Assembly (NCBI RefSeq): GCF_027923545.1
Contig: NZ_BROH01000001.1
Coordinates: 372,001 to 436,000, forward strand
Direction: 5' to 3'
DNA length: 64,000 nucleotides
DNA from: Sinisalibacter aestuarii
GTDB lineage: Bacteria; Pseudomonadota; Alphaproteobacteria; Rhodobacterales; Rhodobacteraceae
This document shows, piece by piece, positions 42,869 through 56,277 of this stretch. How positions within the stretch are numbered: the stretch's first letter is position 1; each line of letters opens with the position of its first letter. The translations under genes and the position numbers were made by a program. Under the pieces are notes generated by a model, which searched no databases, was not told the origin of the DNA, and worked only from the letters and a program-made list of their open reading frames with translations.

Positions 42869-45661
42869 TCATCCAAAGTCGATCCAGCCGATGTCGAAAT
42901 CGGGTTTGTCAAAGCCGATGAGGATTACGCCGCCGCCCTTCCAGGTGACATCCAGACCGAGCTTGGTGTCTTTGAACTTGATTTGCTTCGGGGGCACGCC
43001 GGAGAGGTGGAATTCGTCCTCACCGGTGACGAAATCGTAGATCCGATCCTTGCCGGTCTTTCGCGCGAAGTAGAACTCGTCGGCACCATCGCCGCCGTAG
43101 AGCCGATCGTTCCCCGCTCCGCCGATCAGAATGTCATCGCCGGCCCCGCCTTGGAGCAGGTCGTTATGCACCCCTCCATTCAGATAGTCGTTGCCGTCGT
43201 TGCCGAAGAGGCGATCAAAGCCGCTGGCGCCGATAAGCCTGTCATCGCCGTTTCCGCCAACCAGCAGATCGCCGTGTTTTTGCCCGGCGATGTGGTCGTC
43301 GCCATCGCCGCCATAGAATCTGTCGCGCCCCTGCGCCCCAAACATGAGATCATTTCCGTCACCGCCCCAGGCCTGATCATTGCCGCGTCGGGCTGCGATA
43401 CGGTCGTCTCCACCATCGCCGTAGAGCCGGTCGTTTTTTGGCCCGCCATAGAGCGCGTCATTTCCCTCGCCGCCATAGAGCCGGTTGTTTTGTCCGCCGG
43501 TGGCGTAGAGGTAATCGTTCCCGTCCTCGCCATAGAGGCTGTCCGTGCCCGGGCCGCCATACAGGCGATCATCGCCGGGGCCTCCGCGGAGCAGGTCGGT
43601 CCCGGCTTCGCCATAGAGCAGGTCGTCGCCCTCACCGCCCTCCAGCCGGTCATTTCCGTTGCCGCCCTGCAGCGTGTCGTTTCCGGCATCGCCAAACAAC
43701 GTGTCGTTGCCTTCGCCACCGGAGAGAAGGTCCGCACCGTCGCCGCCATGCAGCACGTCATCCCCCCAGTCGCCGGACAGCCAATCGTTGCCGGCGCCGC
43801 CGTAGAGCATATCGCTCCAGCCTCCGCCTGAGAGAAGGTCATCGCCGTCGCCACCGTGGAGCGTATCGCGCCCGTTATCGCCGTAAAGCCGATCGTTACC
43901 GATCCCGCCCCAGAGCGTGTCGTTGCCATTGCGGCCGCGTAATGTGTCATCGCCGGTGCTGCCGTCGAGTTCGTCGTGGCCGTCCGTGCCCTGCATCGTG
44001 TCGTTGTCGGTGGTGCCGGTGACCGCACCCGGGTGGGGCTGCGGTTCCGGCTCGGGTTCCGGCTCGGGTTCGGGTTCGGGATCAGGCTCGGGGTCCGGCT
44101 CGGGCTCGGGGTCCGGCTCGGGGTCAGGTTCCGGTTCGGCGGGGAAGGTCATCGCCGACAGATCCATCGGTCGGTTCACACCCTGCACCACAGATGCGCG
44201 CACCGCACTTGCCGAGAGAGCACCACCCGAGGCGCTGAACAGGCGCAGGATTTCGTCTCGCCAGATCACATCGGCGCCATAGGATCTGGTCAGGATATTC
44301 AGGCTGGACGGATCGTGAAACATCGGCCACGAGGCGAGATCGAGCCGGTCATAGGCCGGGTTGAAATCCGTGATCGTGTCGGTCGCGCCATCCGCGCGCA
44401 GGACGAAGGTATCGCGCCCGGTGCCGCCCGTAAGCGTATCGCTGCCGCCGCCGTCGATGAGGATGTCGTTGCCCGCGGCGCCGGTGATCGTGTCATCGCC
44501 GTCGAGGCCGACGAGGATATCATCGCCATGCGTGCCCGTCAGGGTGCCGCCGCTGGCCGTAGCAACGGCCTGCGTGCCGAATGCCGCGAGATCGACGGCC
44601 AGATCGGTCACCCCGCCCTCGGATTGGGAGGCGACGAGAAAGCGCAGGCCGCTGCCAAGCGATGCGCCGCCAATGGCCGAGACGTTGGCGAGCGCGGAGC
44701 CGGAGGTGTCGGCGATTGTGTCGATCAGCTGGAGTTGCCCGGTGGGCAGGAGCACGAAAAGCGACACACCGTCATCGCCCCCACCGGCGAGAAGCCAGGT
44801 TGCGCCGTTATGTTGCACGACCTCGACACTCTGGACGCCGCCAAAGCGGGTATCGCGCGTGTCGATCACATGGTCGGTTGCGGTGAGGCTGCCATCGGCT
44901 TCGATCCGGAACACGCTGAGAGCGCCATTGGCCTCCATCGCGCTGGCGACGACGACATAATCGGTCTGGGCAATCCCGGCGATGGCCAGATCGGTGGGAA
45001 CCATCATTCCCACCCCCTGCGCCGGGCCACTGATATCGGCGCGGATCAGCTCCGAGCCGGTGTCGCGGTAGCTGGTGATGCCGTATTGGGTGGCGGAAGC
45101 GGCGATGATGATATTCGTGCCGGATATATCGGTTTGGGCAAGGATAGAGACGGAATCGATCAGCGCCGTGCCGTCCTCGGTTGCCGTAGCGTAGGCGGTT
45201 AAAGCCGCTCCATCCAGGGTGTATGCCGAGAAGCCAGGGCCGGGGCCGGCGATGAGCAGCGTGCCGTTCGTTGCCGCCGTGAGCGCGCCGGGGCTATCCT
45301 GCGCGGCGGCGAGGTTGCCAAACTGGACAACGCTACCGATTGTGCCGTCCGCTCCCACACTCATGGCGCCGAGCGATGTCGGCCCGACCCGTCCGAAGAC
45401 GGCGTGGGCGCCACCATATCCGTCTGGCAGCAGCGTGATCTGATCGGCGATACCGGCCGCCCAGGCCGGATTGAAGAAGGTATGGTCGGAGAAGGTGGCG
45501 ACGCCGCTGGCCGGCAGATTGAAACTGGTTATTCCGCCCGTCGCGCCCGAGGTGGCGAAGACCGTGACCGTGTTTCCGTTTTGCAGCACCGCCAGATCGG
45601 TGATCGCGAAGTCGAGCGCGTCATACCCGGTTTGCACCGTGCCCCGGACTGATACCTGCAT
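42869..45661 (-). CDS. Large RTX (hemolysin-type calcium-binding) repeat protein
   Basis: About 930 residues. The first 370 form a beta-rich, propeller-like region of repeated strands ending in TDLAV-like or GTLLIAG-like sequence. A short RTX block ([19 protein letters not shown]) and a segment [14 protein letters not shown] follow. Next is an acidic Pro-Glu/Asp linker of about 45 residues, then some 15-20 GGxGxDxLxG nonapeptides that bind calcium. There is no Sec signal, as expected for type I secretion through a C-terminal signal. No type I exporter is in the window. It may act as a surface or extracellular-matrix protein. GGGGGG precedes ATG 45661; a TTG at 45676 is less likely. Confidence 0.88.
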   Translation of the reverse strand: MQVSVRGTVQTGYDALDFAITDLAVLQNGNTVTVFATSGATGGITSFNLPASGVATFSDHTFFNPAWAAGIADQITLLPDGYGGAHAVFGRVGPTSLGAMSVGADGTIGSVVQFGNLAAAQDSPGALTAATNGTLLIAGPGPGFSAYTLDGAALTAYATATEDGTALIDSVSILAQTDISGTNIIIAASATQYGITSYRDTGSELIRADISGPAQGVGMMVPTDLAIAGIAQTDYVVVASAMEANGALSVFRIEADGSLTATDHVIDTRDTRFGGVQSVEVVQHNGATWLLAGGGDDGVSLFVLLPTGQLQLIDTIADTSGSALANVSAIGGASLGSGLRFLVASQSEGGVTDLAVDLAAFGTQAVATASGGTLTGTHGDDILVGLDGDDTITGAAGNDILIDGGGSDTLTGGTGRDTFVLRADGATDTITDFNPAYDRLDLASWPMFHDPSSLNILTRSYGADVIWRDEILRLFSASGGALSASAVRASVVQGVNRPMDLSAMTFPAEPEPDPEPDPEPEPDPEPDPEPEPEPEPEPEPQPHPGAVTGTTDNDTMQGTDGHDELDGSTGDDTLRGRNGNDTLWGGIGNDRLYGDNGRDTLHGGDGDDLLSGGGWSDMLYGGAGNDWLSGDWGDDVLHGGDGADLLSGGEGNDTLFGDAGNDTLQGGNGNDRLEGGEGDDLLYGEAGTDLLRGGPGDDRLYGGPGTDSLYGEDGNDYLYATGGQNNRLYGGEGNDALYGGPKNDRLYGDGGDDRIAARRGNDQAWGGDGNDLMFGAQGRDRFYGGDGDDHIAGQKHGDLLVGGNGDDRLIGASGFDRLFGNDGNDYLNGGVHNDLLQGGAGDDILIGGAGNDRLYGGDGADEFYFARKTGKDRIYDFVTGEDEFHLSGVPPKQIKFKDTKLGLDVTWKGGGVILIGFDKPDFDIGWIDFG
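44041..44138. repeat. Low-complexity repeat encoding the Pro-Glu/Asp linker of the RTX protein
   Basis: Short units of the GGCTCGGGTTCC / GGCTCGGGGTCC type are repeated in tandem over about 100 bp. On the minus strand they encode alternating Pro-Glu and Pro-Asp. The unit length of six bases makes slippage in frame (two residues) possible, so linker length may vary between strains. Confidence 0.8.
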
Positions 45662-45798
45662 TTGCCAACCCCCCAAGATCGCAACGCAGGCAACCTGCGG
45701 GGCGTTTGCGCCGGGGGCGGGCGCGCCAATGTGGCGAATCCGGGGAGAAAGCCGCGAATGCGGGAAAGTGTCTTGAGAGTCCGTTAACCGAGGCGGCG

Positions 45799-46455
45799 CT
45801 ACATGCGCATATTGCGCTGGTGCTGCTCGATGGCGTCTTCGACATTCTCGAAATATTGCAGATGGCCATGATCCAGGATCATGCCTGCGTCGCAGAATGT
45901 CCGAAGCTCTTCCATGTTATGGCTGACCATGAGCGCGCCGGCCGATTTGACGCGCTCACGAAACACGGCCCGGCTCTTCTGGCGAAACACGGCGTCGCCA
46001 ACGGCGGTGACTTCGTCGATCAGATAGGTATCGAACTTGATGCCCATTGCGGCCCCGAATGTCAGGCGCGAGCGCATCCCGGAGGAATAGCTGCGCAACG
46101 GCATACGGAAGTGTGGCCCGAGCTCGGCAAAGTCCCGAACGAAGGCCTCCAGACTCCGGGTGTCGACGCCATAGATTCGTGCAAGGAAGCGCACATTCTG
46201 CGCTCCGGTGAGGTCTCTGTGAAAGGCGCCAGCAAGGCCAACCGGCCAGGAAATCGAGCCATCGGACAAGATCTTGCCGGTGTCCGGGCGCAAATTCCCC
46301 GAGACGAGCTGAAGCAGCGTCGATTTGCCGGCGCCATTCCGGCCAAGCAAGGCAATGGCCTTGCCGCTGGGGAGCGTCAGGTCGAAATTGCCGATGACCG
46401 TCTTGCGCTTGCCATTCACCCAGAACGACTTGCTGATATTCTCAAACTGGATCAT
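45799..46455 (-). CDS. kpsT: Capsular polysaccharide export ATPase, KpsT-like
   Basis: A 218-residue ABC ATPase. Walker A is GRNGAGKST, the signature is [10 protein letters not shown] and Walker B with switch is [11 protein letters not shown], which is the KpsT/Wzt pattern. It would power export of capsule or related surface glycan with the permease encoded at 47842. It follows the kpsE-like gene on the same strand by ten bases. Short length (no C-terminal extension) is typical of KpsT rather than Wzt with a glycan-binding domain. Confidence 0.9.
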   Translation of the reverse strand: MIQFENISKSFWVNGKRKTVIGNFDLTLPSGKAIALLGRNGAGKSTLLQLVSGNLRPDTGKILSDGSISWPVGLAGAFHRDLTGAQNVRFLARIYGVDTRSLEAFVRDFAELGPHFRMPLRSYSSGMRSRLTFGAAMGIKFDTYLIDEVTAVGDAVFRQKSRAVFRERVKSAGALMVSHNMEELRTFCDAGMILDHGHLQYFENVEDAIEQHQRNMRM

Positions 46456-46465
46456 GGCGCGCGGC

Positions 46466-47755
46466 CTACTTTCGGTCTCGCACGGCGTAGTACATCAGCG
46501 AAAGGATGCCCCACAGAAGCAGCAGAAACAGCGCGCTGATACCAAAAATCATCACCCGCTGCGGGTATTCGGCCGTCTGGGGCAGGGTTGGGCGGACATA
46601 TGTTGCCAGGTAGCGGCTTTGACGCGCCGCGTTCGCGCGGGCGAGGTCAAGCGCGACGAGAGCCGCCCGGTAGGTTTCCTCCGCAAATTCGCGATCTACC
46701 ATCAGGCTTTCATACTCGGCCAGAAGCGTGGGGTAACCGGCGCCGCCTTCATTGGTTTCGTCGGATGCGAATGTGGCGCGCTCTTCGTCGATCCGGCCAC
46801 GAATAACCTCGATCCGGCGCAGCGCCTGAGTGACGCGCGGATCCTCCACCGAAGAATCCTCGGCCAGCAGATCGTAGTCGATCATTGCCTGTGCGAGTTG
46901 TTGTTCGAGCGAATTCAACACGCCCATCCTGCCGCGCAGATCGCTTTCGGGGTCCACGATTTGCGTTTCGGTGCGGAAATGAACCAGCGCCTCGCGCGCC
47001 GCTTTCAGGCGGGCAACGGAATCCTCCAGATCCTGCTCGGCATATTTCAGCGTATCGACGCGCGCGGTGGCGTTGAGCTCATTTATCAGGATCTGGCTTT
47101 GCGAGATGATTTCCTGCGCAAGACGTTGCGCCATCTCGGGATCGAATGCCACGACGTTGAGGGTGATCAGGCCGGTGTTGTTATCGTAGTTCACGCGGAC
47201 GATCCGCTGCCAGTAGTCGCGAAGCGTCTCGATGGAATCTCCGGGCTTGAGCGCAAAGACCGGATCGGTCGAATAATGCGCGGCGTAGTGGGTGCGCAGG
47301 TCGAGCTGTTTGTCGATCGCGGCAACAAGGTCCTGGCTCTGGATGTACTGGTAGAGCATGTCGGCTTCGCCGCTGCTCGACCCGCCGACAAAGCTCGCCA
47401 ATCCACCAAGCATGTCCGCGCTCCCCGCGCCCTCTTCCTGGCGCACGGAGAACCCTGCGACGGAGGAGTATTGCGGGGTCGTGCGATAGGCCAGGTAGTA
47501 GCCCATCAGCGCCAGCGGCAAGATAACGACAACAAGAAACCCGAGTGAAAGCCCCCAATGGCGTTTGCGCATTGTCGCCTTGCGCGCCATCGGGCGTATC
47601 TCGATCACATGCGGGGCGTTGGCCGCAGCCTTCGGGTTACGGCCCGGCTTGCCCTGCGCCGATGCGTCATTCGGCGGATTCGCCGCGTCTTTGTCCGCGG
47701 CTTGCGCCGAATCCGGTTTGGTATCGTCGGCCGTATTCTTCGGTTGAGTGGCCAA
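46466..47755 (-). CDS. kpsE: Capsule export inner-membrane protein, KpsE/Wzz-like
   Basis: A 429-residue protein. The first 80 residues are polar and low complexity (alanine, aspartate, lysine, proline). A membrane helix follows (GFLVVVILPLALMGYYLAY), then a long periplasmic coiled-coil region and a second helix near the C terminus (FGISALFLLLLWGILSL). This topology matches KpsE-type proteins of ABC-dependent capsule export, which link the ABC transporter to the outer-membrane channel. It is divergent from kpsM and cotranscribed with kpsT. Confidence 0.88.
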   Translation of the reverse strand: MATQPKNTADDTKPDSAQAADKDAANPPNDASAQGKPGRNPKAAANAPHVIEIRPMARKATMRKRHWGLSLGFLVVVILPLALMGYYLAYRTTPQYSSVAGFSVRQEEGAGSADMLGGLASFVGGSSSGEADMLYQYIQSQDLVAAIDKQLDLRTHYAAHYSTDPVFALKPGDSIETLRDYWQRIVRVNYDNNTGLITLNVVAFDPEMAQRLAQEIISQSQILINELNATARVDTLKYAEQDLEDSVARLKAAREALVHFRTETQIVDPESDLRGRMGVLNSLEQQLAQAMIDYDLLAEDSSVEDPRVTQALRRIEVIRGRIDEERATFASDETNEGGAGYPTLLAEYESLMVDREFAEETYRAALVALDLARANAARQSRYLATYVRPTLPQTAEYPQRVMIFGISALFLLLLWGILSLMYYAVRDRK

Positions 47756-47778
47756 TCGCCCACCTTTCGCAATCAGGT

Positions 47779-47807
47779 TTGAACTTGACGCCGCACTTCT
47801 ACATAAT
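47779..47807 (+). promoter_or_regulatory. Sigma-70-like promoter of kpsM
   Basis: TTGAAC (47779-47784) and CATAAT (47802-47807) are separated by 17 bp, close to consensus. It lies 35 bp before the chosen kpsM start. The in-frame ATG at 47806 falls inside the -10 element, so it cannot be the start from this promoter. Confidence 0.5.
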
Positions 47808-47841
47808 GCACCGCTGCAACGCCAGCCAAATGGAGTGCACC

Positions 47842-48693
47842 GTGTCGTCGATGGATAGCGCAGACACTACGTCTCAGATAGCGCCAGCACTTGAACCGCC
47901 CAAGGCGATTTTCGACGAGCATCGGCGGAGTTTTGCCACCGCACGTGTTATCCTGGCGCTTGTTCTGCGTGAAATGTCAACGCAGTACGGGCGATCTCCC
48001 GGCGGGTATATCTGGGCGATCCTGGAACCGATTGGCATGATCGTTATCCTGTCGGTCGGCTTTTCGCTGCTGGTGCGAATGCCGTCTCTGGGAAATGGCT
48101 TCGTGCTGTTCTACGCGAGCGCCTATCTCGTATTTTCTCATTACAAATCAATTGAAAAGGCGACCAACAAGGCCATCGCGTTTTCACGGCCGCTCCTCTT
48201 TTACCCGGCGGTGACCTGGCTGGATGCGCTTTTGGCGCGGATCATCCTGAACACGCTGACGAACCTGCTGAACATGATCCTGATCATCGGGGGCGTCATC
48301 TTTCTGTTCGCGCCGGGGATCGTGCCATATTACCCGCCAATGATCGAGGCGGTTGCGCTTGCCACGCTGCTGGGCGTGGGTGTCGGCACGCTGAATTGCT
48401 TTCTGATGGGGGTGTCGCCGCTCTATACGACGCTGTGGAAAATGGCCACGCGGCCGCTGATGATCGCATCCGGCGTGCTCTACATCATGGAAGATCTGCC
48501 GGATGCCGCGCGTGATGTTCTGTGGTGGAATCCATTGATTCACATCACTGCCATGTTCCGCACCGGCATATACCCTTACTATCACGCGCAGTTCCTGTCG
48601 CCGATGTATGTTGTGGCAATTGGTCTTGGATCTTTTGCCATCGGGCTGTTGTTTCTGAACAGCTACAACAAGAACATCATCAACAACGAGTGA
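47842..48693 (+). CDS. kpsM: Capsule export ABC permease, KpsM-like
   Basis: About 283 residues. It is an ABC-2 type permease with six hydrophobic segments and the family pattern REMSTQYGRSPGGYIWAILEP near the N terminus and WWNPLIHITAMFRTGIYPYY near the C terminus. It forms the channel powered by KpsT. The start is uncertain: GTG 47842 follows GGAG at good spacing, while ATG 47806, 47830 and 47851 are in frame. I chose 47842 because of that site and the promoter just upstream. It is divergent from kpsE-kpsT. Confidence 0.88.
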   Translation: MSSMDSADTTSQIAPALEPPKAIFDEHRRSFATARVILALVLREMSTQYGRSPGGYIWAILEPIGMIVILSVGFSLLVRMPSLGNGFVLFYASAYLVFSHYKSIEKATNKAIAFSRPLLFYPAVTWLDALLARIILNTLTNLLNMILIIGGVIFLFAPGIVPYYPPMIEAVALATLLGVGVGTLNCFLMGVSPLYTTLWKMATRPLMIASGVLYIMEDLPDAARDVLWWNPLIHITAMFRTGIYPYYHAQFLSPMYVVAIGLGSFAIGLLFLNSYNKNIINNE

Positions 48694-48705
48694 GCCTGGC
48701 CGAGC

Positions 48706-49695
48706 TTATGCGCTGGGGCTTTGTGCCAGTGCCTTGACCTCGCCCAGACTCGCCGAAGTGTCGCCCCGCAGCCCGTCATGGATTGCGCGGCGCAGCAGGG
48801 TGCGGAAGGCCGGCGCTTTGGCGCCGTAATCGCGGGCGAGGAACGTCCAGCGGATGAGGAAGAGCAGCATCACCGGCCAGAACAGCACCCCCGCTGCCTG
48901 ACGGTAGACGAAGATGATGTTGCGATGATGGTAATAGGCGCGCCAGACCGGATCGTAGATCTTGCGGCCCGGTTGCGAGCTTTCGCAATCGTGCTCGAAG
49001 CGCATCGTCGGGTCGAAGGCGATGGTGCCGCCCGCCTTGCGAATGCCGAGAGTGTAGAGCACGTCGTCGGCATAGATGAACAGGCTCGGATCGGGGTAGC
49101 CGACTTTGGCGACCGCCGCGCGTGAGACGAAAAGGCCGACGAAAGAGGCGGCGTCGATCTGGCTGGCGGAGCCGCTGGCATAGTCGGTGTCGGAGACGTG
49201 AAAGCCCTGTCGCCCCGACAGGAGTGCGCCGAGAAAGGCACGCGGGCTCCAGAACGGATTCCGCGTTGGCCGGTTCATCTCGCACAGGTTTCCCGAAGGG
49301 TAGAACACCGCTGCCGCCCAGGCCTCATGCCCGCCGCGTGGCACGGCGTGGAACCGTTCAAGCGCGCCGGGCGAAGGGCGGGCATCGTCATCCATGACCA
49401 GCAGCCAGTCGGGATCGAGCGTTTCCACCGCAAACCGCATCCCGGCTTCGAACCCGCCCGCGCCGCCCATGTTCTGCGGCAGGGTCACGACGGACAGGCG
49501 CGGGTCGTCCTGTGTGGCGAGCCATTCGCCGGTGCCGTCAGCCGAGGCGTTGTCGACCACGACGATATGGGCAAGGTGCTCCGGCGCGGTGGCGAACAGG
49601 CGCTCCAGCGTTGCCGTCAACTGCGGCAGGCGCTGAAAGGTCACCACGATCGCCGCGACCCGGCCCGCGCCCAATGTTGCCAAATCCTGATCCAA
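48706..49695 (-). CDS. Family 2 glycosyltransferase
   Basis: A 329-residue enzyme. It shows VVTFQRLPQLTATLERL, VVDNASADGTGEWL and LVMDDDARP, the last binding metal and nucleotide sugar. A hydrophobic segment near residues 270-290 may anchor it to the membrane. The sequence resembles GT2 enzymes of the rhamnosyl- or galactofuranosyltransferase kind, but the sugar is not certain. It is convergent with kpsM and 76 bp downstream of pgm on the same strand. A role in the exported surface glycan is likely. Confidence 0.85.
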   Translation of the reverse strand: MDQDLATLGAGRVAAIVVTFQRLPQLTATLERLFATAPEHLAHIVVVDNASADGTGEWLATQDDPRLSVVTLPQNMGGAGGFEAGMRFAVETLDPDWLLVMDDDARPSPGALERFHAVPRGGHEAWAAAVFYPSGNLCEMNRPTRNPFWSPRAFLGALLSGRQGFHVSDTDYASGSASQIDAASFVGLFVSRAAVAKVGYPDPSLFIYADDVLYTLGIRKAGGTIAFDPTMRFEHDCESSQPGRKIYDPVWRAYYHHRNIIFVYRQAAGVLFWPVMLLFLIRWTFLARDYGAKAPAFRTLLRRAIHDGLRGDTSASLGEVKALAQSPSA

Positions 49696-49771
49696 GAAAC
49701 CCGCTTTCGGAATGCGCTTATCGCGGCAGGTGGTAGCGCCGGGCGATGCGCGAAGTCAAATCCTGTGTGCT

Positions 49772-53512
<3,741 letters not shown>

Positions 53513-53516
<4 letters not shown>

Positions 53517-54949
53517 GCGGTGAGGCTCCTGTAGAGATCGGCATAGGCTTTGGCGGGGCCCTCCCAACCCACCTCGGCCTTCATTGCGCGCTTTACGAGC
53601 CGCGTCCACCCCGCGCGGTCGCCGTAGAGGGCAATGAGCTGCCGGAGAGCGCCGGAGAGCGCGATGGTGTCGACCGGGTGGAAGCTGATACCGGTGGCCG
53701 CGTTGGCCGAAAGGCTTGCAGGCGTGGCGCCGATCACGGTGTCGTTGAGGCCGCCGGTGGCCGCGACGACGGGCACGGTGCCGTATTTCAGGCCATACAT
53801 CTGCGTCAGCCCGCAGGGTTCGAACCGCGATGGCACGATCACCGCATCGCCGCCGCCGAACATCCGGTGCGACAGATCTTCGTCATAGCCGATCTTCACG
53901 CCGACGCGGCCGGGCCAGCGCCTGGCAGCGTCCTGCACGGCCTGTTCCAGATGCCGCTCGCCTGATCCGAGAAGCGCCAGGCCGCCGCCCGCTTCGATGA
54001 AGGCAGGCAAGGCTTCGATCAGCAGGTCGATCCCTTTCTGCCAGGTAAGCCGGCTTACCACGATCGCCAGCGGGCCCGGTATGTCGTCCAGGCCGAATTC
54101 GGCGCGCAACGCATCGCGGTTTTTGGTCTTTTCCTTCAACGTGTCGGCGGAATAGGGCGTGATTGCGGTGTCGGTCTCGGGCGCCCAGGTACCGGCCTCG
54201 ACACCGTTGAGGATGCCATGAAGATCGTCCGCGCGGGCGGCGATCACACCTTCGAGCCCCATCCCGAATTCCGGGCGCATCAGCTCTTCGGCATAGGTGG
54301 GTGAAACGGTGGTGATCGCGTCGGCCTGAGAGAGACCGGCTTTCAGCGTCGAGATGTTGCCGTGATACTCGGCATGGTCGGGGTGCCAGGCATGCCAGGG
54401 CAGGTGCAGATCTTCGAGACGATTGCCGCCGGTCACGCCCTGGAAGGCGATGTTGTGAATGGTGATCACGGATTTGACGCCACCATCGCCGAAGTAGCGC
54501 AGATAGGCCGGGGCAAGGCCCGCCTGCCAGTCATGGGCGTGGAGGATATCGGGCTTCCATCCGTCACCCATGCCCTCGCGCGCGACGGCAGCCGCCGCCC
54601 AGCACAGCGCGGCGAAGCGTTCGGGATTGTCCCAGTAATCGCCGTTTGTGTCGGCATAGGGCCCGCCGTCGCGGTGATAGAGATGCGGGGCATCGAGGGC
54701 GAGCACGGTCAGCCCGTCCAGCCTGCCTTTCAGCAGCCGGGCATGGGCGCTGTAAAGGTTCCAGTCGGCCCAGACTTCTTCGAGCGGGCCTTCGAGCTTG
54801 TCGAGGATACCGGCATAGGCAGGCAGCATCACCCGCATCTCGACGCCCTGTGCGGCGAGCACACCGGGGAGCGCGCCGACCACATCGGCGAGGCCGCCCG
54901 TCTTGATCAGCGGCACGCATTCGGACGCGACGGAAAGGACGCGCATCAC
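53513..54949 (-). CDS. glgA: Glycogen synthase GlgA
   Basis: A 478-residue GT5 enzyme. The N-terminal ADP-glucose loop is KTGGLADVVGALPG. The middle shows HAHDWQAGLAPAYL, and the C-terminal domain has VPSRFEPCGLTQMYGLKYG-type sequence with the catalytic glutamate. It elongates alpha-1,4-glucan from ADP-glucose made by GlgC. Two adjacent ATG codons start the gene after GAGGAGG. It lies eight bases after glgC and overlaps glgX by four bases. Confidence 0.95.
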
Positions 54950-54957
54950 CGGCCTCC

Positions 54958-56232
54958 TCAGCCCAGTTCGGCCTGCCGGCGGGCGAGCATATCGCGGGTG
55001 ACGAGCGTGATGCCGTTATCGGTCACGCGGAACCACTTCGCGTCTTCCTCCGGATCCTCGCCGACGATCAGACCGGCGGGAATATCGACGCCCGAGTCGA
55101 TCACGCAGTTTTTCAGCCGCGCATTGCGGTTGACCTGCACATGCGGCAGCAACACCGAATAGGTGACCGACGAGTAGGAATGCAGCCGCCCGCCGGTGGA
55201 GATCAGCGAGTTTTTCACCACCGAGCCGGAGATGATCGTATCGCCCGCGATCAGCGACGATATGGCGGCGCCGCGGCGGCCTTCTTCATCGTGGATGAAC
55301 TTGGCCGGCGGCACGATCTCGGCATAGGTCCAGATCGGCCAGGTCTGATCGTAGAGATCGAGTTTCGGCACGAAATCGGTGAGGTCGATATTGGCCTGCC
55401 AATAGGCGTCGATCGTGCCCACGTCGCGCCAATACGCCTCTTTTTCCAGCCCGGAGCGGATGCAGCTGTCGGAGAATTTATGCGCCACGGCTTTGCCGTT
55501 CTTCACGATATAGGGGATCAGATCGTGGCCGAAATCGTGGCTGGAATTGCTGTCATCGGCATCTTCGAGCAGGAGTTCACGCAGGAATTTCCAATCGAAG
55601 ACGTAGATCCCCATCGAGGCGAGCGCATGGGCGGGGTCGCCGGGCATGTGCGGCGGGTTTTGCGGCTTTTCAAGGAAGCTGGTGATCAGCCCGTCATCGT
55701 TGACGTCCATCACCCCGAAGGCGGTGGCTTCGGCCAGCGGCACGGTAAGGCAGCCCACTGTCACATCGGCGCCGGACTCGACGTGGTGCTGCAGCATGAT
55801 CTCGTAATCCATCTTGTAGATGTGATCGCCTGCCAGCACGATGAGGTATTCGACATCGTAGCTGTCGATGATGTCGATGTTCTGGCGCACGGCATCGGCG
55901 GTGCCCTTGTACCAGTTCACCTCGTCGATGCGCTGCGAGGCGGGCAGGATATCGAGGTATTCGTTCCGTTCGGCCCGGAAGAAGGCCCAGCCGCGCTGGA
56001 TGTGGCGGATCAGGCTGTGGGCTTTGTATTGTGTGGCGATCGCCATCTTGCGGATGCCGGAATTGAGCGCGTTCGACAGGGCAAAGTCCACGATCCGGGT
56101 CTTGCCGCCAAAATAGACCGCGGGCTTGGCGCGCCGGTCGGTGAGTTCTTTCAGCCGAGACCCGCGCCCACCAGCCAGAACAAAGGCCATCGCTTGCGAA
56201 GAGAGTCTTCTCTTATGCCGTTCTGTTTCCAT
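54958..56232 (-). CDS. glgC: Glucose-1-phosphate adenylyltransferase GlgC
   Basis: A 424-residue enzyme. The nucleotidyltransferase loop is [19 protein letters not shown], followed by [16 protein letters not shown]. The glucose-phosphate region is [17 protein letters not shown], and a C-terminal left-handed beta helix follows. It makes ADP-glucose, the controlled step of glycogen synthesis, and is usually regulated by fructose 6-phosphate and related metabolites in this group. It sits between glgB and glgA. Confidence 0.95.
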   Translation of the reverse strand: METERHKRRLSSQAMAFVLAGGRGSRLKELTDRRAKPAVYFGGKTRIVDFALSNALNSGIRKMAIATQYKAHSLIRHIQRGWAFFRAERNEYLDILPASQRIDEVNWYKGTADAVRQNIDIIDSYDVEYLIVLAGDHIYKMDYEIMLQHHVESGADVTVGCLTVPLAEATAFGVMDVNDDGLITSFLEKPQNPPHMPGDPAHALASMGIYVFDWKFLRELLLEDADDSNSSHDFGHDLIPYIVKNGKAVAHKFSDSCIRSGLEKEAYWRDVGTIDAYWQANIDLTDFVPKLDLYDQTWPIWTYAEIVPPAKFIHDEEGRRGAAISSLIAGDTIISGSVVKNSLISTGGRLHSYSSVTYSVLLPHVQVNRNARLKNCVIDSGVDIPAGLIVGEDPEEDAKWFRVTDNGITLVTRDMLARRQAELG

Positions 56233-56277
56233 GGTCTTCCTCCTGTCGGCGCGGGATTGTTGGGTGTCAGTCTCCGA

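Noticed and set aside
42689-43831. Plus-strand frame with repetitive Val/Ala/Ile-rich sequence
   Set aside because: The repetition is the reverse-strand image of the RTX nonapeptide repeats.
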